This document shows, piece after piece, positions 21,746 to 33,399 of a DNA stretch of 41,396 bases; position 1 is the first letter of the stretch, and each line of letters opens with the position of its first letter. The position numbers and the translations under genes are program-made. The stretch covers positions 1-41,396 of the forward strand of contig JAEUBA010000154.1 in the NCBI GenBank assembly GCA_018257865.1. The letters are read 5' to 3'. Below the pieces are notes generated by a model, which saw nothing but the letters and a program-made list of their open reading frames with translations, did not search any database and had not been told where the DNA came from. This stretch comes from Stereocaulon alpinum (lineage: Eukaryota > Ascomycota > Lecanoromycetes > Lecanorales > Stereocaulaceae).

Positions 21746-23030
21746 GCTACAACCGTTACTAACGCCGAAGAACCTAATAATATTAATAATAATAATAATC
21801 CTATAGAGAGCTATAGGACTAACGGAGAGTCTCAGCTAGATACCTCTAATTTAAACGACGCTAATCTTAAGTAACGCTTATAAGAAGCCTAAGCGATAAA
21901 TCGCCGCCTAAAGTAACTACGCGAATTATCAGTATTAGAAGCTGAAAACGATATAATTTAATACCCTAGGTCGCAGAGTACTATTAGAATACCTATAGGG
22001 ATAGTTTAAGAGGAGGAATAATATCCTACTACTGCTATATTAGTATAATTAGTTAATATTACTAGCTAAAGGATTCCTTTATATCTTATAACGCCCGCCT
22101 TCAGTGCGCCTATAAACCTACCTATTAAACTCTAAAGACCCCTAGTGCTGAAAAGCTTTCGGCCTAAGAATATATAACCTTATAAGGGAATTAGCGAGGG
22201 TAAACACCTACGTTAGTTTACTAACTTAGAGAAGAAGTTTCTTAAGAGTCTGGAGTACTTTACTACCGAATTATCTAAGATAGTCTACTATATAGATACC
22301 TTAGAAGATAACCCGAATTCCTAGTAGAATACCTACCTAAAGGACTATAGATAGGATAATATAATATTCGAATTCTTTAAGTAATTCCTATATAATTTAG
22401 TTATAGATCCTATCAACCGCCGTCTCCTCGCCTATAAAAGGTTTAAGGAGGTAAAGTAACGTTCTAACTAGAAAGTTACTATATTTAAGGCCTACTTAGA
22501 GGAGTTAGAAGCTAACCTACCGCCTATAGCGCTAGAGCTTAAAGCTAACCTCTTCCTAGCTAAGCTGAGACCGGAGCTAAAGAATAAAATCTTAAGTATA
22601 GGTAAGATATCTAATAATAGGGATAATATTATTACCTAAGCTATTATATAAGAGAATACTATAGGGCGCGAGTATCGCAGAGGCGGCGGCTTAAGTGCTT
22701 ATAAGAAATTATCTAACTATAGGGCCTCTAAGTTATAAGGGAGCCGCCTATTAGAATAACGGATTTCTAAGCCTAATAGGCTGGGCCTAAGGGTCGATAG
22801 CTTATAGTTAGCGCGAAATAAATCTCGTTTAAGGAGTCTAAAGCGGAAGACTAATTTAGATTTAGTAATTAAGCTTATCTACTATTATTACGGAAAGCTA
22901 GGCTATATAAGCCTAAATTATCCTAATCGCAATAAGCCTATAACTTATACCGGTATTAGTATAGTATTAGTAAAAAACGATTAGCCCCCGCAACCGCCTT
23001 AGAAGCGGGGGAAGAAACCTAAAAAGTAGA
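21746..23030 (+). pseudogene. Gypsy D gag
   Basis: A frame of about 425 codons with few interruptions. Order: an acidic, Asn-rich N-terminus, a coiled-coil-like Gln/Arg/Leu/Glu stretch (about 21860-21960), a capsid domain with FLKSLEYF and LYNLVIDP segments (about 22230-22410), a basic region with RLRSLKRKTN (about 22815-22860) and one CCHC zinc knuckle at 22880-22921 with C-x2-C-x4-H-x4-C spacing whose ligands all read Tyr. The C-terminus is Lys/Pro rich (KRGKKPKK, about 22997-23025). It would form the particle and bind RNA. No ATG was found at the start, as expected if ATG was RIPed. Confidence 0.85.
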
Positions 23031-26000
23031 GGTAAGTCCTTCTATCCTAACTAAGGGTTAGATAACGCTTAATACTAGCTTATAGTAGGTTACTACTTTA
23101 CTAGATACTAGATCGTAGCTTAATTTAATCTCCTAGAAGTTTATAGTTTAATAGGACCTACTACCTTCTACCGCTAACTTACTACTACCGGAAGCTCTAA
23201 GTAGCTCTAATATATACGTCTATAGTACCTATTAATTTAAGTATATACTTATTAATAGCTAGGGCTGCGGTAAGGAGTATAGTATACTTTTCTATACTAT
23301 TAATCTTAAGGGTCCTAATATTATAGTTAGTATACTAAGGTTAAAGTAAATAAAGATTTTACTCGATCCTTTAGCAGAGCAGTAGCAGTTTAAGGTTAAT
23401 ACTAAAAAGTTTTAGGTTAATAAGCCTACTATCTTCGGCTATTACCTTAAGAAGGAGCCTAAAGTTTATATAATTATATACGCTGCTATAGCGACTAATT
23501 ACTTAGATAGAGGAAGCTTAGAATAGATTCTAAAGGAACTACTAGAGTTCTCTAATATCTTCTTAAATAAGAAAGCTGGAACTTTACCCTTATTAAAGGA
23601 AGGCGACTATATAATTAATATTAAGGATAGTAAGGAGCCGCTTTATAGGTCTCTTTATAACCTATCTTAATCTAAGCTAGCGGAGCTATAGCGCTATCTT
23701 AATAATACGCTTATAAAAGGCTAGATATACTATTTAGTTTCTTCAGCTAAAGCACCTATCCTCTTTATACTAAAGAAGGATAGTAGGCTGCGTCTTTATA
23801 TTAATTATTAGGGGTTAAATATAGTAACTGTTAAAAATCGATACCTATTACCTCTAATTACTAAGATATTAGACCGCCTATACGGAGCTAAAAAGTTTAC
23901 TAAGTTAGACTTAAAGGATACCTATTATAAGATCTAAATTAAAGAAGGTAATAAGTAGAAGACTGCGTTCCGCACCCGCTATAGCTACTTTAAATACTTA
24001 GTTATACCTTTTAGGCTCGCTAACGCCCTAGCGACGTTTTAAGCGTATATTAATAGGGCTCTTATAGGGCTTATTAATATTTTATATATTATCTATCTTA
24101 ATAATATCTTAATTTATAGCGCGAACCCAGCGGACTACTAGCGGTATATTTAGTAAGTGCTAGAATAATTACGTTAGTTCTCGCTTTTCGCTAACCTAAA
24201 GAAGTGTTAGTTTAGTACTGAACGGGTTAAATTTCTTAGATTTATTATATCTACTGATAGCGTAGTAATAGATTAGGAACGCGTAACGATAATTAGGGAA
24301 TAGCCTAGGCTAGAGACCTTTTAAGATATATAAGTCTTTTTAGGCTTTACAAATTTCTACTAGCGGTTTATTTATAATTACGCCGCTATTACTGCGCCTC
24401 TAACCGACTTGCTTAAAGGTAGTAAGGACGGGAAAAAGGTAGGTTAACTTTAGTAGAATAATAGTACTAAAGGTGCTTTTTAAAAGCTTCGGGATATCTT
24501 TTCTAGTACGCCGTTTCTCCGCTACTTTAACCTAGAAGTGAAGTTATATATAGAAACTAATACCTCTAACTTTACTATTATAGTAGTACTTACGCAGCTG
24601 GATAATAATAGCTACTAGTACCTAATTACCTTTTAGTCCTAAAAGATAATTCCTGCGGAGTAGAATTATAAGGTTTACGACTAAGAATTGCTCGCTATAG
24701 TAGCGGTAATAAAATAGTAGCGGTACTACCTAGAAGGTAGCCCGTTTACTATTAAGGTTCTTACTAATTATAATAATCTTAAGGGCTTTATAAAGTAGAA
24801 GTAATTAAATTCTTAGTAAGCTAGATAGGCGCTGACGCTCGCTGCTTTTAATTTCGAAATTACTTATTATACTGGAAAAATAAATCCTGCGGATCCGCTA
24901 TCGCGACGCCCTAATTATAAAGGAAGTTCCCCGCTGAATACTAAGTTATTACTAATATTGCAGAATAAACTCGTACTTTAGGGTAGAGATAAGGAAGGTA
25001 AAGAAATTATCGCAGCGATATCGCCAGCGTTTTAAATTATAGGCCTCTAAGTTATTATTCCCTAGAAAGATATAAGAGGTGTTATTAAGTTAGCTTATAA
25101 GGATCCTTAATATTTAATTAAGACTTTAATTTAAGACTTATAAGCTACTAATAATTAGACGAAATCCTTTTCTATAAATAAGGGTACGCCGTCGCAGCGC
25201 TATCTCTAAAGTAAGGTATAGGCTTTAGACCTAGAAGGTTTATTAAGAAATAACGACTACCTATATATCCCTAGAGACGAAGCCTTAAGGGAAGAACTTA
25301 TTAGTAAATACTATAATAATCCCCTAGTAGGGTACTTTACTGCTAAGAAGATATATAAGTTGCTTACCTATAAATACTTTTAGTATAGGAGTTCTAAGTA
25401 GGTTAATAAGTATATTAAGACTTATAATATCTACTAAAGAACTAAGGCTCCCTACTATTACCCCTATAGCGAACTAAGTTCGCTTCCTATTACTAATAAG
25501 CTATAGAAGGAGCTCTTAATAGACTTTATTATAGGTCTACTCCTAAGTAAATATAAGAATATAGTCTATAACACTATTCTAGTAATTATTAATTAATTTA
25601 CGAAGATAGTAAGGTATATACCTACTACTACTATAATCAACGCCGCTAAGCTAGCGGATGTTTTTTATACTAAGGTAGTATACCGTTACGATATACCTAA
25701 TAGTATTATTAGCGATAGAGGCTTAGTATTTACCAGCGCCTTCTAGTCAGCTATTTATTTTTACTCTAAGATTAAGCGCCGCCTGAGTACCGCCTTTTAT
25801 CCTTAGACTAATAGTTAAACAGAACGCTAGAATTAGGTGCTAGAGTACTACTTATAGGTCTTTACTAATAATAAGCAGACTACTTAGGCGAAACAGCTGC
25901 TAATAGTAGAATTTATATATATAAATAGTCTTTATTCCTCTATCGGAACGACGCCGTTCTACTTAATATATAGATATTACCCTAAACTTCGTTAGGAGCT

Positions 26001-26600
26001 TAAGGATAAGTCCCTTAAGGGGAGGATACCTACTATAAATAAGAGGATTAGATTACTATAAGTATTAAGAGATAAAGCTATAGAACGCCTATAGCGCGCT
26101 AGAGAGTCTTAAGCTAAGTAGTATAATAAGAATTATAAGCCTTAAAGCTATAAGGTCGGAGATCTAGTAATACTATTAACTAAGAATCTTAAGTAAAAAC
26201 GCCTAAGTAAAAAGTTATCTTATAAATTCGTAGGGCCTTTTAGGATTACTAATAAAGTAGGAGTATAGGCTTACTACCTTCTACTACCGCAAACTTATAG
26301 AATCTATAATACTTTTTATATCTTATTATTAGAACTATACCACCTTCGCGACGGCGATACGACGTCAGCGAACTTTATATAAGCCCCTAAACTTATTAAT
26401 AATAATAAGATATAGGAGGTTAAAGAAATTATAGATAAGGTTCGAGATAAGTAAGGCGTTTAGTATAAGGTTAAATAGACTAGCTGGGGTAAAGAATATA
26501 ACTAGTAGTTACTAGACGAAGAGCTTAAGGATACCCGTAATTTAACTTAAGCCTTTAACAAGCAGATAGTTAGCAAGCGTATATAATCTCCAGTTCTTTA
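23031..26600 (+). pseudogene. Gypsy D pol (protease, RT, RNase H, integrase, chromodomain)
   Basis: The protease active site LLDT(R)S is at 23098-23115, with the Gly of DTG turned to Arg. The RT has KFTKLDLKDxYYxI (about 23895-23940), MPF-type LANAxATFQAY (about 24015-24050) and active site YLNN at 24094-24105, where YLDD is expected (both Asp lost). RNase H has ETNTSNF..VVL (about 24555-24600) and NPADPLSRRP (about 24885-24915). The integrase HHCC finger lies at about 25290-25450 and the core, with LIDFIIGL, NSIISDRGLVFTS and TAFYPQTNSQTER, runs from about 25515 to 25830. A chromodomain QEVKEIIDKVRDKQGVQYKV follows at about 26415-26540. Length is normal for the family. Stops are TAA/TAG at former Gln/Trp codons. 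Confidence 0.92.
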
Positions 26601-28120
26601 AATACTACTAATAGTAGCAAGCAAGCGGCGGCGATAATATAAGTTATAATAATTATAAACCTTATAGGTGAATAGTCTTATACTATAAGTATACTCCTCT
26701 ATAATTATTATACTTACTTACTTATACCTTAATAGAATAAAGAAGAGATTAAATTAATTACTAGCTGAATATCTATCTTATATTAGTAAGACGACGTATA
26801 TAGGTGCGCTACTAAATATTAGTAGAAGAAAAGAAGAAGGAAAAAATAAATAAATATCCTAACGCCGTCTCTACGCTAACGTATAGCGGTATAATTACTC
26901 CTCTAAGAGCTTAATATATTACTAAAGACTCTCTATCTCCTCAGTATACTTAGTAATTATTTATTAGAGGGTTCCTAACTTAAACTGCTAGTCGGCGATA
27001 GTTTACTTAAGTTCTATAACCTACTATCTCACCGCCGTAAGTTCCTATTAGAGATTAGTAATTATTATAGGAGCTGCCCTATTTATCGCTATAGTTTAGC
27101 CTTACGCTTTTCGCTATTAGGTAATACGCTTCCCAATTTTCTTACGCTTACGTCGTACTTAGTAAGTCTAGCCTTCGCGCCTATAATACCGCACCGATCG
27201 CTATACAGACCGATAAAACAGCTCTAGGATTTAGATATATTAGGAGGCGACGTAGCAGAGCTATTAGAATAATATACCTTATAATAACGATTAAGCCTAT
27301 AGTAGCTATCCTTATAACGTTAATAAGGAGGAGCGTCGCCGCGATCGTAATTATTATTCCCTATATAGAAATAAGTCCTATAGGGTAAAGGTATATTAAT
27401 AATATAGTCTATAAGTATTAGTAGCTAGCAATACGCGCTAGTTACGTAACAGCGACGTATAATATTAAGTGTGTATATATATTATATCTATAAGCAATAT
27501 ATTAGCAGCTAATAACATACGCCGGTTACGCGATAGCGATATATAATATTAAGTATATATATAAGTTATACCTATAAGTAATATGTTAGCAGCTAATAAT
27601 ATACGCTAATTGCGCGATAGCGATATACGATCTTAAGAGAATATTTGGATATTATTATAACGAGAAGAACTATTAACTATATTAGTAATATTAATTACGA
27701 TATAGGCACGCTAATATTAGGGAACGTATAAGTCGTATTAGGAGTTATAAAGAGAGAGAAGTTAGGGGGAAAGTTATTATTTATATACCCGTAGGTCGTC
27801 GTCGCTGCGACGTCGCTATACGTTAAAGCTATTTAAAATAATAATAACTAATAATATGATAACGCAGCTATTACCCGCTAACACAGCTAGCAATCGATTA
27901 TATTTATTAATAACTACGCGTTACTACTACGCCTGCTACGTATTCTTTTTATATTATAATAGATTTAGGCGTTATTGTAGTTAGATAATATTCTATATAT
28001 ATAAGGCGCCGCCTTAACGACGTCGCCTTTAGGTTAACTCTTTTCCCTTACGTTTCCTACTAGGTTTAAAGGGTTTTTAACGAGTAGTCTGTTCTATATA
28101 CTTTAGCACTTAGGGACTAG
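26601..28120. other. Non-coding 3' region of Gypsy D
   Basis: About 1.5 kb between the pol end and the polypurine tract, unusually long for a Gypsy element. No domain is recognised on either strand. It contains CG-rich stretches and an imperfect tandem repeat (27424-27636, listed separately). An env-like or antisense gene was looked for and not seen. Confidence 0.6.
27424..27636. repeat. About 85-bp tandem repeat in D
   Basis: Three units marked by GCGCTAGTTACG (27434), GCCGGTTACGCG (27521) and GCTAATTGCGCG (27605), each followed by a GCGA.ATA run and ATATTAAG and, further on, TATAAGTAATAT and GCAGCTAATAA. The last unit is partial. Periods are about 84-87 bp. Confidence 0.75.
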
Positions 28121-28139
28121 GGCTTAGAGGGGAGGATAC
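28121..28139 (+). other. Polypurine tract of Gypsy D
   Basis: GGCTTAGAGGGGAGGATAC lies directly upstream of the right LTR. It supports the plus orientation of D. Confidence 0.7.
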
Positions 28140-28398
28140 TATTAACCCTTAAGCGTATACGCGTTATAGCTACGCTAATATAATAATATTAATTAGGGTC
28201 TAGGGGCTTAGTAATAGTATTACTACCTAAGACTCCCCCGTATTTTAGGGATCTTTAGAAATTAGTTCTGCTACCACTCGACTACTAAGTAATATAATTA
28301 TATCTATTACTTAATACCTGAATCCAGTAACTTTACGTCTCTTATACCTTAGTGCGCTAGCTTAGAGCCGGCGTCGCTAGCCTTTACACGTAGTTATA
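28140..28398 (+). repeat. 3' LTR of Gypsy D, with a 62-bp deletion
   Basis: Matches 21423-21670, then jumps to ACGTAGTTATA, the sequence found at 21733-21743 in the left LTR. It is more RIPed than the left copy near its start (GCGTATACGCG against GCGTGTGCGCG) but keeps CA/TG in the middle (CTGCTACCACTC). Confidence 0.8.
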
Positions 28399-30539
28399 CT
28401 AAACGGAGTTATAATCTTTAGAAATATAGGATCCCTACGAACGGTTATTAATATATTTCCCTCCCTTTAGGAGGAAGGTGAATTTGCTAAGATCCTATAG
28501 GAGGATTAGATATATATCCCCCTAAGGGCTAACTAGGAATAAAAAGTCCCTAAGACCTCTTATATCTACCCCTTAAGTAATAATATAAAAAGGGTTATTA
28601 ATAAAGTATTTGATAAATTATATAGTTAGAAACGTTTTAATTAGACTTTAGAGTCTACCCCTTTTAGCTTCCTAGTCTTTATTATCTAGAAGATACTCCT
28701 TAACGGAAGTAGAAAAGGGCGTCTAGTTATTAATATTAGAGGCCTTAATATTATAACGCTCCTTAATATATACCTACTACCCCTCTAATCCGACCTTATT
28801 ACTACTATTAAGGACTGCGGTTACCTTAGCGTAATTAATTATATAAGCTTCTTCTATTAATAGAGAGTATACCTAAAAGATAGATATAAACTAACTATTA
28901 TTAGTTATAGAGGCTAAGAGACGTTTAACGTTACTATAATAGGTTTCAAAAATTCGCCCGTATATATATAGAGATAAATTAATAGAGTTCTTCGCCCCTT
29001 TTAAGCCTTTACTAGGGCCTATATAGATAATATAGTTATCTTCTCCCGCTCCCTTAAGGAGTATTATTTATATCTATTAAAAGTCTTTAACCTCTTCTAG
29101 TCTAATAGTATTTCGGTTAACCCTATAAAAGCCTTCCTAAGCTACCCTTCTATCTACCTACTAGGATAGAAGGTTAATAGCTTCGGTCTTACTACTATTA
29201 ATAATAAGCTAGAAGCTATTTCCTAACTTAACTTTCCCTAGACGTTATTATAGCTAGAGACTTACCTTAGTATAATAGGGTAGCTACGAAATTACGTTCT
29301 AAACTATACTACTATTATAAAGCCTCTATAAGACTATAAAATACTACTCCTCGCTACTACTCCCTACGTAGGAAACGAACGAAAAAATTTCGCTAATAAG
29401 ACGCGACTTAATAACCCTTCTCCTACGGAGTATATAGCCTTTTCTACCCTATAGAAGGCCTTATTAAAGTCTTTATTCCTATCCTATTTTAACTATACTA
29501 GTACCCTATATATTAATCTAAACGCTAGTAAGGTCTTCGGCTTCGGTATAATAGTATATTATATTAGCGGTTATATTAAAGATAGCGAATACCTTAAGTA
29601 GATATAAGTTAAGCTAGTCTTATTCCTTAGCCGTCTATTAAAGGATATAGAGATAAGGTACTAGCCTACTAAATTAGAGCTAGTAGAAATTATTTAGGTC
29701 CTTAGTAAGGTATAATATATAGTAGAGTCCGCCCCTAGTATAATTATATATACGGACTATAGCGCAGCTTTAGGTATTATAAAGTAAACTACCCTTACTA
29801 TATTATTAATAGCGAAGCTGAACCTCTACCTTATTTAGGTATCTAACTATATTTAGCGTTTCTATAACTTATACTTCCGCTATAAGCTAGGAAAGTAGTA
29901 TATTATACCTAATACCTTATCCTATTTAAGTAGTTCTAGTTCTACTTATACTAACGTATCTAGATATAAAGGAGAACTAGATACCCTCTATAGCTTCGCC
30001 TATACTACTACTACTTTAGTTAAACTATACTCTAACCTAAAAAGGTAACTATTAGACGGCTACGCGAAGGACCCTTTCTAGTAAAAGGTTATCTATATAC
30101 TAAACGCTAATAAAATAGACCCTAAGAATACTGCTATACTTCCCTTCTTCTATAATATAGAAGGCCTTATCTAGCGAAATAACAGTTCTATAGGCGATTA
30201 TACCTTTAATAGTATAAGACTATATCTTCCGGTAGATAGGACGTATCTTAAGATATTCTTTAATACTGCCTACTCTAAATCCTATATTAGCTTTACGAAG
30301 ATGTTTAAAGTTATTTCTTAATAATAGTTTATCCGTTTACTATTACGGTACCTAAGGGACTATCTTTAATACTGCGCGAAATATTAGCTATACTAGACTT
30401 ATTATTATATAGAATACAAGTTAGTGCCCGTAATCTTTATAGAAGATTAATAATTAAACCGGCTATATCTCGCTTATTTAATACTCGATTTACAAAATTT
30501 ACTAAGTAGATTTAGAAAGTTCTCTATTAATAGTCTAAG
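28399..30539 (+). pseudogene. Gypsy E pol fragment (RT and RNase H), truncated at both ends
   Basis: The plus-strand frame has SFxVFIxKxLxNGSRKGR and LVINIRGLN (about 28665-28740), GYLSVINYISFFY (about 28815-28860), the RT active site YIDN at 29020-29031 (YVDD expected, Asp to Asn), PSxQLLGQxV-type residues (about 29145-29190) and an RNase H region from about 29500 with LYINLNASKVFGFG and IYTDYSAALGIIK. This arrangement is typical of a distinct fungal Gypsy lineage, different from A, B and D. Gag and protease are missing on the left, where D abuts. Integrase is missing on the right, where the A-family LTR begins. It is heavily RIPed. Confidence 0.85.
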
Positions 30540-30909
30540 TATTACGGGCTAACCTTTCGTTACTTAATAGTCCTTATAACCCTAGCTTAGGTTTAGCCTA
30601 GGTTTAGCCTAGATTCGGCCTAGGTCTAACGCTAGGCACTATTAGCCTTAGCGCCTAGACTTAGCCTAGGTTTAGCCTAGACTTAGCCTAGGTTTAGCCT
30701 AGACTTAGCCTAGGTTTAGCCTAGGTTTGGCCTAGATTCCGCCTAGGTTTGGCCTAAACCGGACGCTAGTCCCCTTTAGCCTTAGCGCCTATAGAGCTGC
30801 GCCCCTAATATATTATATATACGCTCTATATATATAGCTTTCCTTCCTTAGATATATTCTCCTAGTTAATTAATACCCCTATCGACTCGCTCTAGGCTAG
30901 CCCCTAATA
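30540..30909 (-). repeat. Stand-alone LTR of family A with an expanded minisatellite
   Basis: 370 bp that, as reverse complement, match the LTRs of Gypsy A at both ends (TATTACGGGCTA.CCTTTCG and TCGACTCGCTCTAGG..CCCCTAATA). It lies opposite to the LTRs of A. The middle (about 30585-30765) has grown from three to more than a dozen 11-bp units of the AGGTTTAGCCT / AGACTTAGCCT kind. No adjoining internal sequence of A is present. Flanking 5-mers (CTAAG and GTAAC) are not a clean duplication, so whether it is a true solo LTR or a breakpoint remnant is open. Confidence 0.82.
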
Positions 30910-30979
30910 GTAACAGCTATCTTAGACCTCTATACTAAGTAAAATCTAACCCCTAAGTAACTCCTACTAGCTATAACCG

Positions 30980-32620
30980 TCCTATAAGTACTAGATCTAT
31001 AGTAGTACCTACTTATAAACTAAGTTATTTATAAGCTTATACCTAATATACTCGTCCGAATCTAGGCTAATTATATATAGGTTTAACTCTATAGTAACGC
31101 GCGAGTTACTAATATAGAATTATCTATAGGTAAATGCTAGACGGGACTGTAGGTTAAGTCCTATATACTTTATTAACTAGCCCTACGACTTATTAATAGT
31201 TATTACGAAGGCAGGGCGTATAGGGAACTACTTATAGGTAAATAGGGTAGAGATATACTTATTACTATCCTTAGATTATAAAGAGATCTTATATAAGACT
31301 ACCTCGCTACTATTAAAACTCCTACTTATAATATTACCCTTAAGGACGTATCTCCTATATTTAGTAAGTAGAATACGGGTCCTATTATAGAGATAGGGTA
31401 TATTAAGGTTCCTTATTAATATTACTAGCGTCCCTACCTTTAACCGTAGCTTATATAGTAGTAGTAAGGGCTTATAGAATTTATTCTAGTACTTATTAGG
31501 GAATATCTCGTTTTCCTTAGGGTTTACCGCTTAATCGAAACTCTAGTATTTATAGTAGTCGCCCTATATATAGTTAAGAATATAGTTATTAACTTTCTAG
31601 ATATCCTTATTTATAATAGCTAGAATTACTTATTTAGTTAGATAGCGCCGGTCTGGAAGATCTCTACTAATAGCGGGGTAAATTTTATTAATTAGTACGT
31701 CTATAGTATTCCTTAGTAGGTATCTATATTTCTAAGGAGACTTTTTATCCTTAGTAATTAGGTCGACTATATTACCTTTACTATTACTAATATATAGGAG
31801 AGCTTTAGTAAATTCTACTATTCGCTACCTACCTTCTTTAGTAAGACCTCTATTACTTAAACGTATATTAGTAGTAAGCTGAAGGATAGTTACCTTATCC
31901 TAAAACGCCGCCTTCTAGATATAGGTATTAATAATAACGCCTACGGTTCCCCCTAGGACTACTAGTAAGGTCTAACGGAAATCGCCGTAAAAGTAAACGA
32001 CCTTACTACTAAAGTAAGCCCTATTATTACTATAAATATCCTATAAAGAACGACTAATATATTTAATAGCGAATTAACTCTATATAGGTACTTCGTCTTA
32101 GAAGATAATATAAGCCTGCTTAATTAACTCTATAAGATTAGTCCCTTTCTAAATATTATAACTAGATATACTCTTAGCGTCTAATAGGATCTTAAATCGC
32201 GAATAGGTAGTATATCTACTATATAGTAGGGTCGCAGCGATACCTAAAGAGGCTATAGCTAAAGTAATATACTTTTAAGAATAAAGCTTCTTTAGAATAG
32301 TATTCTAGACTATAGTCTTCCTAGTACCGCTAGCGCCGTTTAAAAAGAATAGTACGCCTATACTAAACTTATTATTCTTATTCTTATCTACTATAGCTAT
32401 AATCTTTTCGGCTACTAGGCGTTAGTTAGTATTAAACTTCTACTATTTAACTTCTATATCTTTTAGTATAATATTATAAGATATCTCCTCGCAGAGTAGA
32501 CGGTTCTAGATTCGCGATTTATATAGAAGATCGAATAGAATAATAACCGGCGGAAGGTTAAATAGCTTTAGGCTAAGGCTACTTTTAATAGTAGACTAGT
32601 AGTCTAACTAGCCTAAAATT
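30980..32620 (-). pseudogene. Helitron Pif1-like helicase domain
   Basis: This would unwind DNA during rolling-circle transposition. On the minus strand from right to left: Walker A NGASGTRKT at 32314-32340, where GAGGTGKT is expected (Gly to Arg by TG to TA), then LAIASLGIAATLL (about 32240-32280), the Walker B region IIF.DEV (about 32085-32110), GDFR.TL (about 31960-31990) and the C-terminal FVITINKS.G block with a later SRV motif (about 31110-31200). The order and spacing are those of the helicase fused to Rep in Helitrons. Several Gln/Trp codons are stops. Confidence 0.88.
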
Positions 32621-33399
32621 AAATATAGAGTATATTACTCAGCTTAAAATACTAGGTTTTATACGCGTTCGTCCTTATAGCCCTAGAGGATATCTATATA
32701 GTAGGCGAAATACTTATTTAATATATAGGTGTAGTCGTCTAATATACTATTTTAAAGATTAGAATATATAGGCCAGCTTAGATAGAGAATATAGTTTAAC
32801 TTAGTTAAATATAGTCTAACTTAGATATAGAATATAGTCTAACTTAGATAGAAAAATAATTACTATAGTAATAAAAATAAATATATACCTTACTTTAAAT
32901 TTCTCCTAAAGTGCTAAAGGGTCCTTTAGGTATAGTTCTAATAGAATAGTTATAAAAAGACCTTATAGTACTACTAGTAAGTAAAGAGTCTTTACTTCCT
33001 CTAGTACCTTAATATAGTACTTATTATTCTCTACTAATTTAAGTCGAACGTAGGTTACTTTATACGTTAGAAGCTTACTATTAATAGTCCGTAGATTATT
33101 AAATAATATTACCCCCCGACGGTAGGTAAGAAGGAGTTAGTAATAGTAGAAATTACCCTACTTAGGACTAATTATATATATATATCTAATTACCTCCCCC
33201 CTTTTATAAATAAACTATATCCGTTTCCTCTTATCCTATATAAAATATATAGGAAATTCGTTATATAGGTAATTAAGGGGGTTCGTATCTAAAAGGTAGG
33301 CTTACCCGTTTTTTCTTTAAAATAGTAGAGGCTGATCGTTCTCTAAGGCTTCCTTTATAAAATAATTTATCTCGAAGAACTCCGTTAACTATATCTTAT

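Larger units (their letters stand above)
21423..28398 (+). mobile_element. Gypsy LTR retrotransposon D (chromovirus-like), least eroded
   Basis: Direct repeats begin TGTTAACCCTCAAG at 21423 and TATTAACCCTTAAG at 28140; a purine tract precedes the right one, giving plus orientation. Gag and pol are readable nearly end to end with stops only at former Gln/Trp codons, and more CA/TG survive than in B or E, so D is probably younger. The right LTR lacks a 62-bp block present in the left one. The 5 bases flanking the two ends (AGGAG and CTAAA) do not match, so one end may be rearranged. Between the chromodomain and the right LTR lie about 1.5 kb of non-coding DNA with tandem repeats. Confidence 0.88.

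Noticed and set aside
26601..28120. Envelope-like or antisense gene in the D 3' region
   Set aside because: No signal peptide, membrane anchor or cysteine pattern was seen on either strand; only tandem repeats and CG-rich blocks.
30540..30909. Left LTR of a full A-type element continuing to the right
   Set aside because: The sequence to the right is a minus-strand Helitron helicase, not the interior of A, and no partner LTR in that orientation exists in the window.
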